Source: Pyrrhoderma lamaoense
Lineage: Eukaryota; Basidiomycota; Agaricomycetes; Hymenochaetales; Hymenochaetaceae
Direction: 5' to 3'
Assembly (NCBI GenBank): GCA_002794735.1
Contig: NBAZ01000006.1
Span: forward strand, 496,001-560,000
DNA length: 64,000 nucleotides
Shown here: in pieces, positions 13,618-25,186 of the stretch
How positions within the stretch are numbered: the first letter of the stretch is position 1
Layout of the letters: each line of letters starts with the position of its first letter
The notes under the pieces: generated by a model
What the model saw: only the letters and a program-made list of their open reading frames with translations
Told to the model about the DNA's origin: nothing
The model's database searches: none
Translations under genes and position numbers: made by a program

Positions 13618-16600
13618 CTACTGGCTGTGTACATGTAGAATCAAGCAATATCCTAGTGACTTCATCAGATTGTTGATACTATCTGTGGGTCTACAAACAT
13701 AACGACGCAGATTTTTAGGGATCCAAATCGCATGATCGTTCCCCTCAACTTTCACCCAGCCATCATCACCCATTTCCCACCTTGTTTCCGACATACTTTG
13801 AGAAAGGGATATCGATTGAGCATTCATCGACAGTTCTCTGGCGAATAAGTGCTCTTTAGAGTACAAGTTTTGCCTGTCAACATCCCATATCCTGACGATC
13901 TTATCTCCTGAGCCTGAGACAACGCGAGTTCCATCAGTAGAGAAAGCCACAGAAGTGACCCAATCCGTGTGCCCTTCGAAAGTGGAAAGAAGCTTTCCAT
14001 TTCTGGCATTCCAGATTCTAACAGTATTATCGTCCGCGCCTGAGACAACACGAGTGCTATCGGGGGAGAAAGAAACAGATCTAACCCAGAAGGTGTGCCC
14101 TTTAAGAGTGAAAAGAAGTTTTCCTTTCTTTGTGTCCCAAATCCTGACGGTTTTATCACCCGATCCAGAGACAACCCGAGTGCCATCAGCAGAAAAGGCT
14201 ACAGATCCGATCCAAAGTGTGTGACCTTTTGAAACAGAAAGAAGTTTTCCGTTCTTAGCATTCCATACTCTGACAGTCTTATCTTCCGATCCTGTGACAA
14301 CCCTCTTGCCATCAGGAGAAAAAGAAACAGCTCTGACGTAATGTGAGTGTCCTACAAGGGCAAGGAGTTGCTTTCCATTTTTGGCATCCCAAATCCTAAC
14401 GGTCATATCATACATGTTTGAGGCGATACGTGTACCATCGGGAGAGAAAGCAATAGTGCTGACTCACTCCGTAGTCTTTTCGAGGGTAGAAAGATTCTTT
14501 CCATTCTTAGAATCCCACACCTTAACAGTCTTGTCGACCGAGTCTGAGACAACTCGTGTGTCATCAGCAGAGAAGGTAACAGACGAGACATAGCCTGAGT
14601 GTCCTACAAAAGGCCGATACCCGATCTCTTCGGTCTTCAGGAGCGAGGAAATATTGCTCTGATAATGATCCGCAACATCAGAATGCCCCTTTTCAAATAG
14701 TAGCATGGACCAATACACTTGAATCGCACATAACGAAGTACATTCAGCGTACTTCACCACAAGATCATGTGCATTCTGTAGAAAGGTGACTAGTTGCTCA
14801 TCATGATCCTAAACTGTCGTTAACATGAGATCCTTGTTATCGCATCAGATACACTCACTGATATCCATGAAATCGCTTTAAGTAAAGCAGGCCCTATGAA
14901 ATCATACTTCCCCATCAAGCTCATCACCTCTATCCAAATTAAAAGTTTTTTGTGAGCAAATTCTGAGAGCAAATCAAGCGTTTTCTCCGAGAACGGTGTC
15001 TCTGACAAATCACAAGACCATGATAGGCATGCGTTTTCGTAAAAGGTGATATCTCGGTTCTAAGTAAATCTTCTAAATCTGGTATTTGCTTGTTCAAAAC
15101 ATGCATATGATTCTTCCCCGTAATAATGCTATTCAAATGATTATTCAGTATAGCCAAATTCAAAACGTTTTTCTTCTGTGAGGTATTATCAATTAGCGAA
15201 TTATGATATTTAAAGCGTGAAAAGTGCATACGTAGTCAAATTGATAATGATCATTAATTATGCTGCTGTAGAGGTGAAAGGCATAATCACCTGTGTCGAA
15301 GTCTCGGTGAATGTCTTCTGGTAACACTTTGTTGGTTAAATCAATTGCATTAGCTATCATCAGGGTGTCCTCTCCCGGATATAATTGCACATGGTGAATG
15401 TGATTCGAAGATGAAAGCAATGCAAGAGATATCTCTCGATCCCATTCACTAGTGATCATGAATCGGAAGTTTCGAGGAAGCTTGGAGAAAAGTCCACTAC
15501 TAAAGAGCTCGAGAAAGGCACTCCTAGCTTCGATAGGTCCATATTCATCCACCCCATCCAGGATGATAATCACTGGTCCTAGCATAGATCGTGCTGCTTC
15601 AGTAAGAGGCTGTAGTAATGATTCCTTAAACTGTGTCTCCATAGTCAATCCTTTGTGATAATGTTGTGCATGATTACTAATCTCGCCGCCTATGGTCGAA
15701 TCGAAAGTAGAAAGCTGATATGCGATTGTTGGGATAATTGATTCAGGACTAGCTGATCCATGGCGGAAGTGTAGATATGCACCCAATCTCTTGATCCCTC
15801 TGAAATATTCAGCAAGAGTGAGACTGAGCATACTCTTCCCACATCCTGATGGTCCGAATAACCAGACGATATTGCTGTCTGAAGCTGACATCAAGAGACT
15901 CGTGATGTTCGATATCGCCTCAATACATGTACCTGGATCACATTTTGCAGCAAGAGATACATGATATTCCATAGGCTGTAGTTGTGTCCTGATATCTTTC
16001 CGGCTGTCAGTATGGATACATCATATTTAGAAGTGAAGCACTCACACATGATATCTATCTGCTTAGACATACGCGCAACAACAATTGCTGTACTTGTTGC
16101 CATAGTCGGATCTAATTTACCTCTTAATTTAGCCAAGACATCTCAGAAAGATCTAATTTTCTCGTAGTTCTCGATAAGGTTCATCCTCTCTGTACGCATT
16201 GTCAATACATTATAAACGTTGAAATATAGAGGAGTTCGTACCAAAGAATCCATATCCCATGTACTCTCGGACAAAGATACAACATTCCGTAATTTGCTGA
16301 AGAATCTGGATGATAACAATTTCAAGGCTAGAAAATTTGTCCTTCATGCCCTCAATCTGTAGTATACAACTCATAGTGAACGTCAAGTCATCTACGAGGT
16401 CAACCACTTCAGCTTCCGCGTTCGGTTGATTTGACACGGCCTAGTACTAGGATAAGCGTAATATTTGGCATATATCTAAAAATTTACTTACCCCTTCCTT
16501 TTTCTCTCCACTCTTCGCGATTCTCCAAGCAGCATCCGAGTATAGATGAATCTGAAGTTACCGTTTACCGTTTAGTCTTCATTACGATTGTCAAGTTATA

Positions 16601-17386
16601 AATGACGTACTTCTGATGACCTGTCTATAACTTTAACAAAATCATCCAGCTTCACTACGAGATTATCTATCGATTCATTCAAGTTGCTCTGCCTAGCAAT
16701 TAGCGACGAGATGTCTCTTGTCACTTCAATGAGATGAGACGATCGTTTCGCGATACGGGCAACTTCTTCCCCTGTTTCCGCGACTAATGACTTATAGTCA
16801 AAAGGCTCGCAATGGATGGTGATCGTCCCCGCACTTGGATGGGGAGAAGACATCAAATCTAGTGTCACTATGAGAATGCCTATTAGCATTATCATTGAGC
16901 ACAGTATTGGATACGCACCTTTCCCATCTATCGTTTTTGATCGCAAGTCTTCAAGCTTAATCTCCATTTGACCGATAGTTGTGTCAACCTGGCTGACCGA
17001 ATCATGCATAACCACAATTCTGATTTTCGTCCCTTTATCGGATGACGAACTAGAAATTGTGTATCAGGCGGTGTCCTGACAGAAGGTGCCAATACTCACG
17101 GTCTGACTACTAACTGTTTGTCTTCTAACGAAGGTGACAGGCAGTTATTAGCTGTCCTCGTCCTGACCTTCTCCTTCCCATATTCTATTATCACATACAA
17201 GCTTGGAGCCTTTCGTCGGCTGCGCCTTATTTTCTTCCAAGAAGCTTCGCTTATAGATACTTCTCTAACTGTGAGGATGAGTAAAGTAAGTACAGTATAG
17301 TATATAGTGATAGGGATTAACGTACCTTGTATGAAGTAATCTGGTCTATGTCCTGTTGCTTTTTTGGTCCCTTTAGACTGGGACAT
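13618..17386 (-). CDS. NWD-C: C2-NACHT-WD40 NLR-like protein (in-frame stop in WD region)
   Basis: Third tandem paralogue; start ATG 17384-17386. C2-like exons lie at 17290-17100 and 17040-16920, the helical region at 16870-16050 (TECCIFVREYMG), and the NACHT exon at 15970-15230. This copy keeps the most canonical ATPase: Walker A GPSGCGKS and Walker B VIIILDGVDEYG. The linker exon (15190-14870) has one apparent frameshift where one T is missing from the run at 15034-15037. Six WD40 repeats follow (14620-13870), then the tail to the stop near 13618. In repeat 2 an in-frame TGA (14464-14466) sits where the family has Trp, and the flanking EGHT is EKTT. Reading continues in the same frame on both sides of it. 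As written the product would lose five of six WD repeats. It is either a nonsense allele or a recent pseudogene. Confidence 0.8.
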
Positions 17387-19395
17387 TCCGATTTTCTGAG
17401 TGAGCCCAAGATGTTAGCACAACGTTAACCTCTTGCTTGTTGGTTCAAGTTATAGCCCCCTCCTTGTCTACAGCATTTCAACCTGTGCTTTGTATCAAGG
17501 ATTTCAATCGGCCATTTCCGCATCACTAGTTAGTAGAGTGAAGGATCAGATCCGGGATCATAGCAGTCTGATTTGAAAAGTTGACAAGTACATACCCAGT
17601 GATTCAATGCCCATTCTGGGTCGCCTCATTACGAAAGCAAGATGGATCGAAGCGCCCTATTAGTTTAGTGCTTCGTGAGTGTGATACAAAAACAACCACA
17701 CATGGTAATGTAGATTTTGTAATAGTATCCATTGGGGGGCGTAAACCCAAAACTTTGTGTACCCAGGCAGGTGTATAATCTTTGGCAAAGTGGGAGCTAT
17801 ACGCCAATTCGAAGAGGCCACAAAAATCATCGGTTAGAGGTCAGATACATGGATAAAAAAACCCTGCATGAAATTTAGATGCCATCGTTTGCTACTAGAA
17901 ACTTGCTTGATTATCATATTCCGACAAGTATTCTTATGAGAATCTTACTCTGGAATTAGTTGATGATCACCAGCTTTCCAAACTAGGTATACAGCATACA
18001 TCACGGCCCTTCGATGAACAAGAAAACGTCATTCACAATCTGTCAACAGCTTTGATAAGGCGCACATTGAGAAGTACAATTGATTTGGGCGTTAAGATTT
18101 CCCCTTCACAAAATGACAGCTTAAAAGTACCAAAAGATGATTCTAACCTACTAACTCGGGAAGGAGACTCTAGTTCCGAACAACATATAGATGACCATAA
18201 GCACACTTACATTCGCACTAAGATCAAGAGAGATAGTAAGTAAAACTCGGAAGCCCTCCATAGTACGAGTTTTATGTGATTTTTCTCCGAGCTGTATCCC
18301 CCGAGGAAGCACATGCCATCAAAGATAATAAGATGTCCACCTTTTCTCTTTATTGAGAGACTACTATCCTACACTGGAGTAGAGCCATCAACGAAAGCAC
18401 GGAACATTGTGTATAAAAGGTATATATCCTAGCAGAGAAATGACTGTTGGAGAATGTTTGAGAGTCAAGACGCGACTTTCTAGAGGTCTTCGTTAGAAAC
18501 TAATTAATCAACATCCCAGAAAACTCCTGGTGATTTGATTTCGGTTTCATGAGCTCAAAGCAATTTTCGGATTCCTTGTGGGAATAGGCTCAGTAATACC
18601 CTTTGTTGCTAGCTATTACTAACTAAGCTAGGTCGCTGATCTAGCAACTCCGACTGACAGAATATGGCTCGCTACTTTCATACAGATTATGTTTTGGACA
18701 CAGATTATCCAGAAATATCGGCCCTTATTCCATTCACTTAGCAGAATAACTTAAGGTCGTTGTTTGTACATGTACACTAGAACGCTCATAAGTTGTTAAA
18801 ATAAGAAAATCTTTGACCCAGAAGATCCAGACTGTGACAGACCACAAGATACACGTCACTTGGCATTTCTCTTTTGCAGGAATCAAGATTTATCATGTAT
18901 GACATAGAGCATTGAATAGCTTCGCAAAATCATGCTCAGATGATGAGATGTCCATGTTTCTCGTAAGAGCTTTCCTCGAATATGAAGGTTCTGTCCACTA
19001 GTTTTTGTGAAAAACTTGCTCAATTGCAATATGGAGCAATCAGGGATAGTCTATATATCTCTGCTAGAATGATGAAGGAGTTCTGCGAGATTGTATCTTA
19101 TCTATCTTGCAAGAACTTACTTTCCGAACACTCTTGTACACAACATTGAGAAAAATAGAAGATCATACTCTGCTCGCCATGAATACGCAAAATTTGCTTT
19201 AACTCATCACGTTGTATTCAGCCTTACTCGAATACTAAGCAGCTACTCACTTAACTCACTGGAAGTGAAATTTGAACGTATAGACAATAACTATAGAATA
19301 TCATAGACGTCGTGACGTCAAAGAGGCCTTTGATATGAATGTGCTGCAAAGTATAAGTGAACATACTAGGCGAATTTGTGTACAACTTTTATACA
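17387..19395. repeat. Spacer between NWD-C and NWD-D
   Basis: No gene is supported. It shows weaker but recognisable similarity to the other spacers, including a diverged copy of the conserved block at about 18831-18860 (ACACGTCACT in place of ACACGTGATG). The small plus-strand ORFs at 17581, 18052 and 19091 have no recognisable content. Confidence 0.45.
17449..17462 (-). promoter_or_regulatory. Diverged TATA-like element of NWD-C
   Basis: The minus strand reads GGGGGCTATAACTT about 65 nt upstream of the NWD-C ATG, at the place of the conserved element in the other copies. Only the G run and the TATA core are kept. Confidence 0.3.
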
Positions 19396-22300
19396 CTAAT
19401 AATCGCGAACATCTAAAACTAAGCAATATCCTAATGTCTTCATCAAACCTGGGATATTATCTATAGGGCTACAAACATAACGACGTAAGCTTCTAGGGAT
19501 CCAAAATACACGATTGTCCCTTTCAACCATAATCCAGCCATCATGTCCCATCTCCCATTCCATTCCCGATTTACCTGTAGGAGGGGAATACAATATGCAT
19601 GATGCGTTAGTCAATGTCTGTCTGGTGAGTTTATGTCCTTTGTTATCTGTAATTCGCTGATTCACATCGTAGATTTTGACGGTCTCGTCAAAGGAGCCTG
19701 AGACAACACGAGTCCCATCAGGAGAGAAAGAAACAGAAGCGACCCAAAGCGTGTGCTCTCGAAAAGTAGTAATAAGCTTTCCATTTCTAGTATCCCACAT
19801 CTTGATAGTGTTGTCTACTGAGCCTGAGATAACACAGGCACCATCAGCAGAGAATGCTACAGTTTTGACGCAGCCCATGTGCCCTTCAAGAGTGAAAAGA
19901 AGAATTCTATTCTTTGAATCCCAAATTTTGACAGTCCTGTCGTCCGAGCCAGAGGCAATACGTGTGTCATCAGGAGAGAAAGCAACAGATCTTACCCACG
20001 CCGCGTGCCCTTCAAGGATAGAAAGAAGCCTAACATTTTTAACATCCCAAATTCTGACAGTCTTGTCAAGCGAGCCTGAGACGACACGGGTACCATCAAA
20101 AGAAAAAGCAACAGAACTGACTTCCTTAGTATGCCCCTCAAAAGTAGCAAGAAGCCTTCCATTATTGGCATCCCAGATCCTGATGGTCTCATCTAACGAG
20201 CCAGAGACAATGCGAGTGCCGTTCGGAGAGAAGGCAACAGAAATGACCCGATCATTGTGTCCTTTAAAATTGAAAAGTAGTTTTCCATTCTTAGTATCCC
20301 AAATCCTGATCGTCTTATCAAACGAACCTGAAACAACACGAGTGTCATCAGGAGAGAAAGCAACAGAAGTGACTCCTCCAGTGTGGCCTTTGAAAGTAGA
20401 AAGAAGCTTCCCATAACTAGCATCCCATATTCTGACGGTCTTATCAACTGAGCCAGAAACAACAAGGGTGCCATCTGCGGAAAAAGCAACAGACAAGACA
20501 TCGCATGTGTGCCCCACAAATGGTCGATATCCGATTTCTTTGATCTGCACAGATTTTACGACGCTAGTTTGATAATGGTCCGCAACATACGAATGCCCTT
20601 TTTCAATCTGTAACATTGTTCGATAGATTTCAGCTGCAGACTGCGAGATGCACTCAGAATATTTTATCACAACATCGTACGCATCTTGTAAGAAGGCGAC
20701 CAGTTGCTTATCGTGCCCCTTGATTGACGTGAGCAAGAAATTCTTGTCATTCTAACCAGATAACACTCACCGTTATCCACGAAATTGCCTTAAGTAAAGC
20801 AGGTCCAACCGAGTTATACTCTCCTATCAAGCTCATCACCTCGATCCAAGATAGGAGTTTCTCGTAAGCAAAACGTGAAAGCAAAGTATGAGCAGGGTCT
20901 GAAAACGGTGTACTGGATAAAGCACAGGGCCACCATATGCATGCATCCCTCAAGTAGGGAGAAATGGTTTCTTCAAGTACTTTCTGTAAATCAGTTATCT
21001 GCTGGTTCGGGACCTGGAGATGCTTCTTTTCCATAACTACACTCTTTAAATTGATGTTAATTGACTCCAATATCTTCATGTTCCAGGGTATACATGCCTG
21101 AATCAACAGTAAGGGATGTAACAACTTCTGGAGCGTTGATTGACGTACATGCACATAGTCATAGCGCAGCTGATTTTTAGGTGCTTCCTTCTCTGTCTCT
21201 TGATGTGAGGTATAAAATGGCTAAAAATTTCCTCGGCTTGGTCCCTAGAAGCCATAAAATCCCACATTCTTTTTACATCCCAAAGTACAATTTGAGTGTC
21301 ATCAGCACAAGCCCGGAGCATTTCAGTAATTTCTTCATCGCTCTCGCTTGTTGCGGTGATAAGGAAGCGGTAGTTGCGGGGAATGTCAGAGAAAAACCCT
21401 TTTCTACAAAGCTCAAGTACAGCCTTATTTATCCCATCGAGAATGATGATCACCGAACCACGAACGGTATGCTTGGCCTCCTTGAGGGGTTGCAGAAGAT
21501 ATTCCCTGAATTGTGTCTCGACAGACAACTCTCCGTGATAACGCTTCACATTATCTGTGATTGTACGAGCAAGACTCGAATCGAAGCTTGCGAGTTTGAA
21601 AGCAATAGTTCGGATGATGGAACCTGGGCTATGAGAGTGATCGTCGAAGTGAAGATATGCACCCAACATAGAAACGCTGTTAAAGTATTCGGCGAGGGTA
21701 AAGCATATAGTACTTTTTCCACTTTATGTAACCCGTGCAACCAGACGACATTGTTCTTTGAGGTTGACATCAAGAACCCTTGATATGAGAAACAACATCA
21801 TGACAAGTACCCGGGTCACATTGTTTCATGTGAGATGCATCAAATCTGATAGGTTCCAATTTGCTAGACAGATCTGAGTTCATTATTAACATCACTCATG
21901 ACTCTTTTTTAGTGCATTTACCTACACAATATATTGATTTCTTCCGATATACGTGCAACAACTAGCGCGGTATTCGTAGTCACTGTCAGCTCGAACTGAT
22001 TCCTCAAATCTGCTAATGCACCCCGGAACATTAGTATCTTCTCATACCCGTTCATGAGAAACATGCGTTCTGTATTGCAGAGAAGTAAAATAATCATGCT
22101 GTTTACGAATGTAAGTAGTACACACCATGGAATCTAAAGCCCATATAGTCTTGGATAAACTCGCAGCAAACAGTGATCTGTCCCCAAGACGAGTAAACTT
22201 GTCATTGATGGCTCTGATTTCCAAGACACAGTCGAGAGTTATTGTCATATCCTCAACCAAGTTGACTACTTCGGCATCTGCTTTCAATTGTTTTGTAATA

Positions 22301-23218
22301 CCCTGAAAGTAACTTGAGAAAATGGTAATAATAAAGTAACAGGAATTCCCACCTCGTAGAAGCACTTCGCAACTTGCCATGCTGCGTCTGCATATGGGTG
22401 GATCTATTGATATGAAATGATACAATTGTTGGTCTAACTTAGGAATATCATACCTGTGATATCTTGTCTATAAATTTTACAAATGTATCCAGTTTCATCA
22501 CTAAATCTCCTAATGATGAATACAAGTCGTTCTGCTGAGATATTAGTGACAACGTTCCCTCTGTTACTTCGATGAGACGATATGATGATTTAGCATTACG
22601 AGTAACCACCGTGGTAGTTTCCTCCATCAATCGCATGTAGTCGCAAATGTCGCAATGGATGATAATCGTACCAGATACCGAATCGTCTGTAGATATTAGA
22701 TCAAGTTTGACTGTAGCAATTACTTAGTTACCACCTCAACACAAGATAATATATTGATACCTTCTCCATCTTTCGTTTTCATTCTAAGATCTCCAAGAGC
22801 AATCTCTAATCGACCAATGTCTATATCAGATAGCACAGAGGATTCGTGCCTAGCAGTAATTTTGAGTTTAGTATCTTCAGCTGTTGGTGCGCTGTATATC
22901 ACAATTGCTCAGTTGAATGACAGTGAGTACTATGTTCCATTGGAAACTCACGCACGGACAACGAGCGGGTTATCACTAAAAGTGGGTGACAGATCAGTCT
23001 CAGCTGTATCCGTCTTCTTCATTTCGTTCCATATTCTATTATCACGTATATATTTGGTGCTTTACGTCTACTACGCCTCACTTGTTTCCACGAATGTTCA
23101 CTGATTGTCACGCTTTTCACTAGTAGAGCAAGTTCAGCACAAATATGATAGTAATCAGAATGAGACTACCTCGTAGAAAGTAGTCTGGCCTAGCTGAGAT
23201 GAGATCCTGGCAAGCCAT
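19396..23218 (-). CDS. NWD-D: C2-NACHT-WD40 NLR-like protein (intact WD exon, lesions upstream)
   Basis: Fourth and most diverged paralogue; start ATG 23216-23218 (MACQDLISARPDYF), then C2-like exons near 23120-22970 and 22900-22750. The helical region (22640-21950) lacks about nine residues of the conserved VIIQILQ stretch and changes frame there (near 22185), picking up again as QITVCCEFIQDYMG. The NACHT exon (21780-21150) is out of frame in Walker A because one T is missing at 21723-21725; with it the site reads GLHKSGKS. Walker B is LDGINKAVLE, shorter than in its sisters and without the second acid. The last exon, 19396-20736, is an uninterrupted 446-aa frame with seven near-identical WD40 repeats and the WIPRSLRRYVC tail. 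Several lesions upstream of a perfect WD exon suggest either recent decay plus read errors, or conversion of the WD array. Confidence 0.8.
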
Positions 23219-23264
23219 CCTAGTGAGCAGCGTGAGCGCTAGAGGCGATGGGTCTTAACCATAA

Positions 23265-23279
23265 CTATTTATCCCTTTC
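23265..23279 (-). promoter_or_regulatory. TATA-like core promoter element of NWD-D
   Basis: The minus strand reads AAAGGGATAAATAG about 50 nt upstream of the NWD-D ATG, matching the NWD-B element. Confidence 0.45.
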
Positions 23280-24397
23280 CTTCGCGATTATATTCTGATT
23301 TATACTTCAATAGGTTACTTCCTGTGACTCTAAGTCACTGCTAGCCCGAGGGGTCTGTGTAGGATCTTCAGTATCTATCTACAGAAGGGAGAGAAGAGTG
23401 CGGCGACTGACAAATTCGGAATATCATTAATCTGGACATGAATCGTGTATACCTGCTCATTCACCGCCCTCGCCATCTAACAGTTTCCTTATCAGCGCAA
23501 AACGGCCAACTGACCAACATCGTCAGAACCGTGTCCCTGGACTCTACTGAAGTTGAAACGGCCATGTGGTCATTGCTTGTTATCATTATTCCTACAATTG
23601 AGATGCAACAAAGTCACTGGCATCGATTATATTCTAAGTCAAACAGCACATCGCAATACTGTATCATTAGGCGAAGACATGATAGAAGCGATACATTTCT
23701 GCCATCTCATTTTATCTACTATAGTTTGTTAGCCTAGGCTAATATTTAAAGGCAAACACGCAGATTAAGCAATGCAAACATGAAGAAAACACGCAGCACT
23801 AGATTAAAGAAATCAGCTCCATTTTCAGGGCTATTGTATGCTATGACCTCTAGAGGAAAAAGTTGAAGTAAAAAGTAAAAAAAGATGGAGAAAAGGACGT
23901 ACTCGTGGTATTTGCATTGTGCACTACTAAGCCTTATGGCGTGCTTCCATTACGCCAAAGAGCCTCAATCAGAATCAGCTTGAGAAATTTCATGTGCAGT
24001 TACATGGTTGAAAAAAAAGTTATGGTTGTTGGAAAAAGATACCGGTATACAAAGTCAGATCCTAGAAGGAACTGGAATATATTCATGATTTGAGCCCGTG
24101 GATAATTATATACTGTATTTGCTTTTGTAGCATGTTTATTGCTGTTGTTCCGTACCTCAAAACCAACTTTTCCGAGGGTTCAGAAAGCTGTTTGGGCACG
24201 CAGGCACTGAAGCAGTATTCAGCAAATCCCTGGGAAACATGATGCACGTATATCACTATATGAATGTGTGACAATTTATTAGAATACATAATACAATAAT
24301 AATATTCATTGATATAAAAATCATACTAGTACTTATGAGTCAGCGTCACATGTGTACTTTGTAGGCAAATTAGTAAGCAACGTTTGTTGTTGACTTC
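23280..24397. other. Right edge of NWD array, no gene seen
   Basis: Similarity to the array spacers fades after the NWD-D promoter. The plus-strand ORFs at 23438 and 23905 and the minus-strand ORF at 24083 have no recognisable motif or splice-supported structure. I see no RNA gene or repeat. Confidence 0.4.
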
Positions 24398-25186
24398 ATG
24401 CGACGCGTTCACACACACTCAACTATATACTTGACCTCAGACGAATCCGAAATGTCGACGACAAATGTCTACGAAGGCCAACCATCTTGCTTCGCCATGA
24501 CTAAATATCCTGTGCTCGAAATCAAGAACACGGATGCACCCAATGCACGCATCCCATCTCATATTATAATTGAGGACAATATTTGTCCAATATCAGATGA
24601 AGCTCATCGTCGGTACTGGAAATGCGTGATCGGAACGTATCTGATGCATGAAGCCGGGTTTTATGATAATCTAAGTGAGTTACTCCTGTAAAATATTTAT
24701 ATTCAGCTAGATTCTTTGTTTCAGGACCGGACGAGTTATTCAGAATTAGAAAGTTTCCAGCAGGTTACGAGTTGTATATGAAGGAGCGACCAGAAGGGTC
24801 GACAAGAACGCCTGATCACTACCTATATAGTGCGTGTTTGACCATCTAATAATCTGTCTCTCGACTCTCTATCGTGTCAGGACTGTCTCATCTGGAATCA
24901 TAGGTTTTGACCACCAGGGTGAACGAGTACTCAAATTCGACTCGCCTTATGTTTGTGGTTTACTATCGTTCTTTTACTAGTTACTGTTAATCCTCATTTC
25001 ATTTCAAAGGTTTTTGTGTTACATGCGAAATGGCTTGCCTATGGGCGCCCTGGTCGCTGTCCATGTAGTGTCTGCTCTGGTGATAACCAGAGGGATATAC
25101 GTAAGGAACTCATTGCTTCTGCTCCAGAAGTAACGATTCCAAGTATAATCAAGTTCAAGAACGAGGTGGCGAGTCGATCTAGATGA
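24398..25186 (+). CDS. Short Clr2-like (transcription-silencing) domain protein
   Basis: Four exons give a consistent 201-aa frame: 24398-24674, 24725-24829, 24904-24950 and 25010-25186, with introns of 50-74 nt. The middle carries FPAGYELYMKE..PDHYLY, then HQGERVLKFDSPYV and HAKWLAYGRPGRCPCSVCSG. This series (PxGYxL, DxYLYG, then a W-containing stretch and a CxCxxC cluster) matches, as I remember it, the N-terminal domain of cryptic loci regulator 2, a subunit of the SHREC heterochromatin silencing complex in fission yeast. The protein is much shorter than full Clr2, so it would be a single-domain relative, a form I believe is common in mushroom genomes. A second ATG at 24452 is possible. 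The family assignment comes from motif memory, not a search. Confidence 0.6.

Noticed and set aside
19676..20416. 246-aa plus-strand ORF across the WD exon of NWD-D (similar ones across A and C)
   Set aside because: It is the antisense of a periodic repeat: the WD codons leave an open frame with the same ~42-aa period. No start context or splice signals, and the minus strand has clear protein motifs.
1..23300. CRISPR-like array or simple satellite as an explanation for the periodic WD-coding sequence
   Set aside because: The ~126-nt period equals 42 codons of WD40 with coding-type variation; no spacer-repeat alternation.
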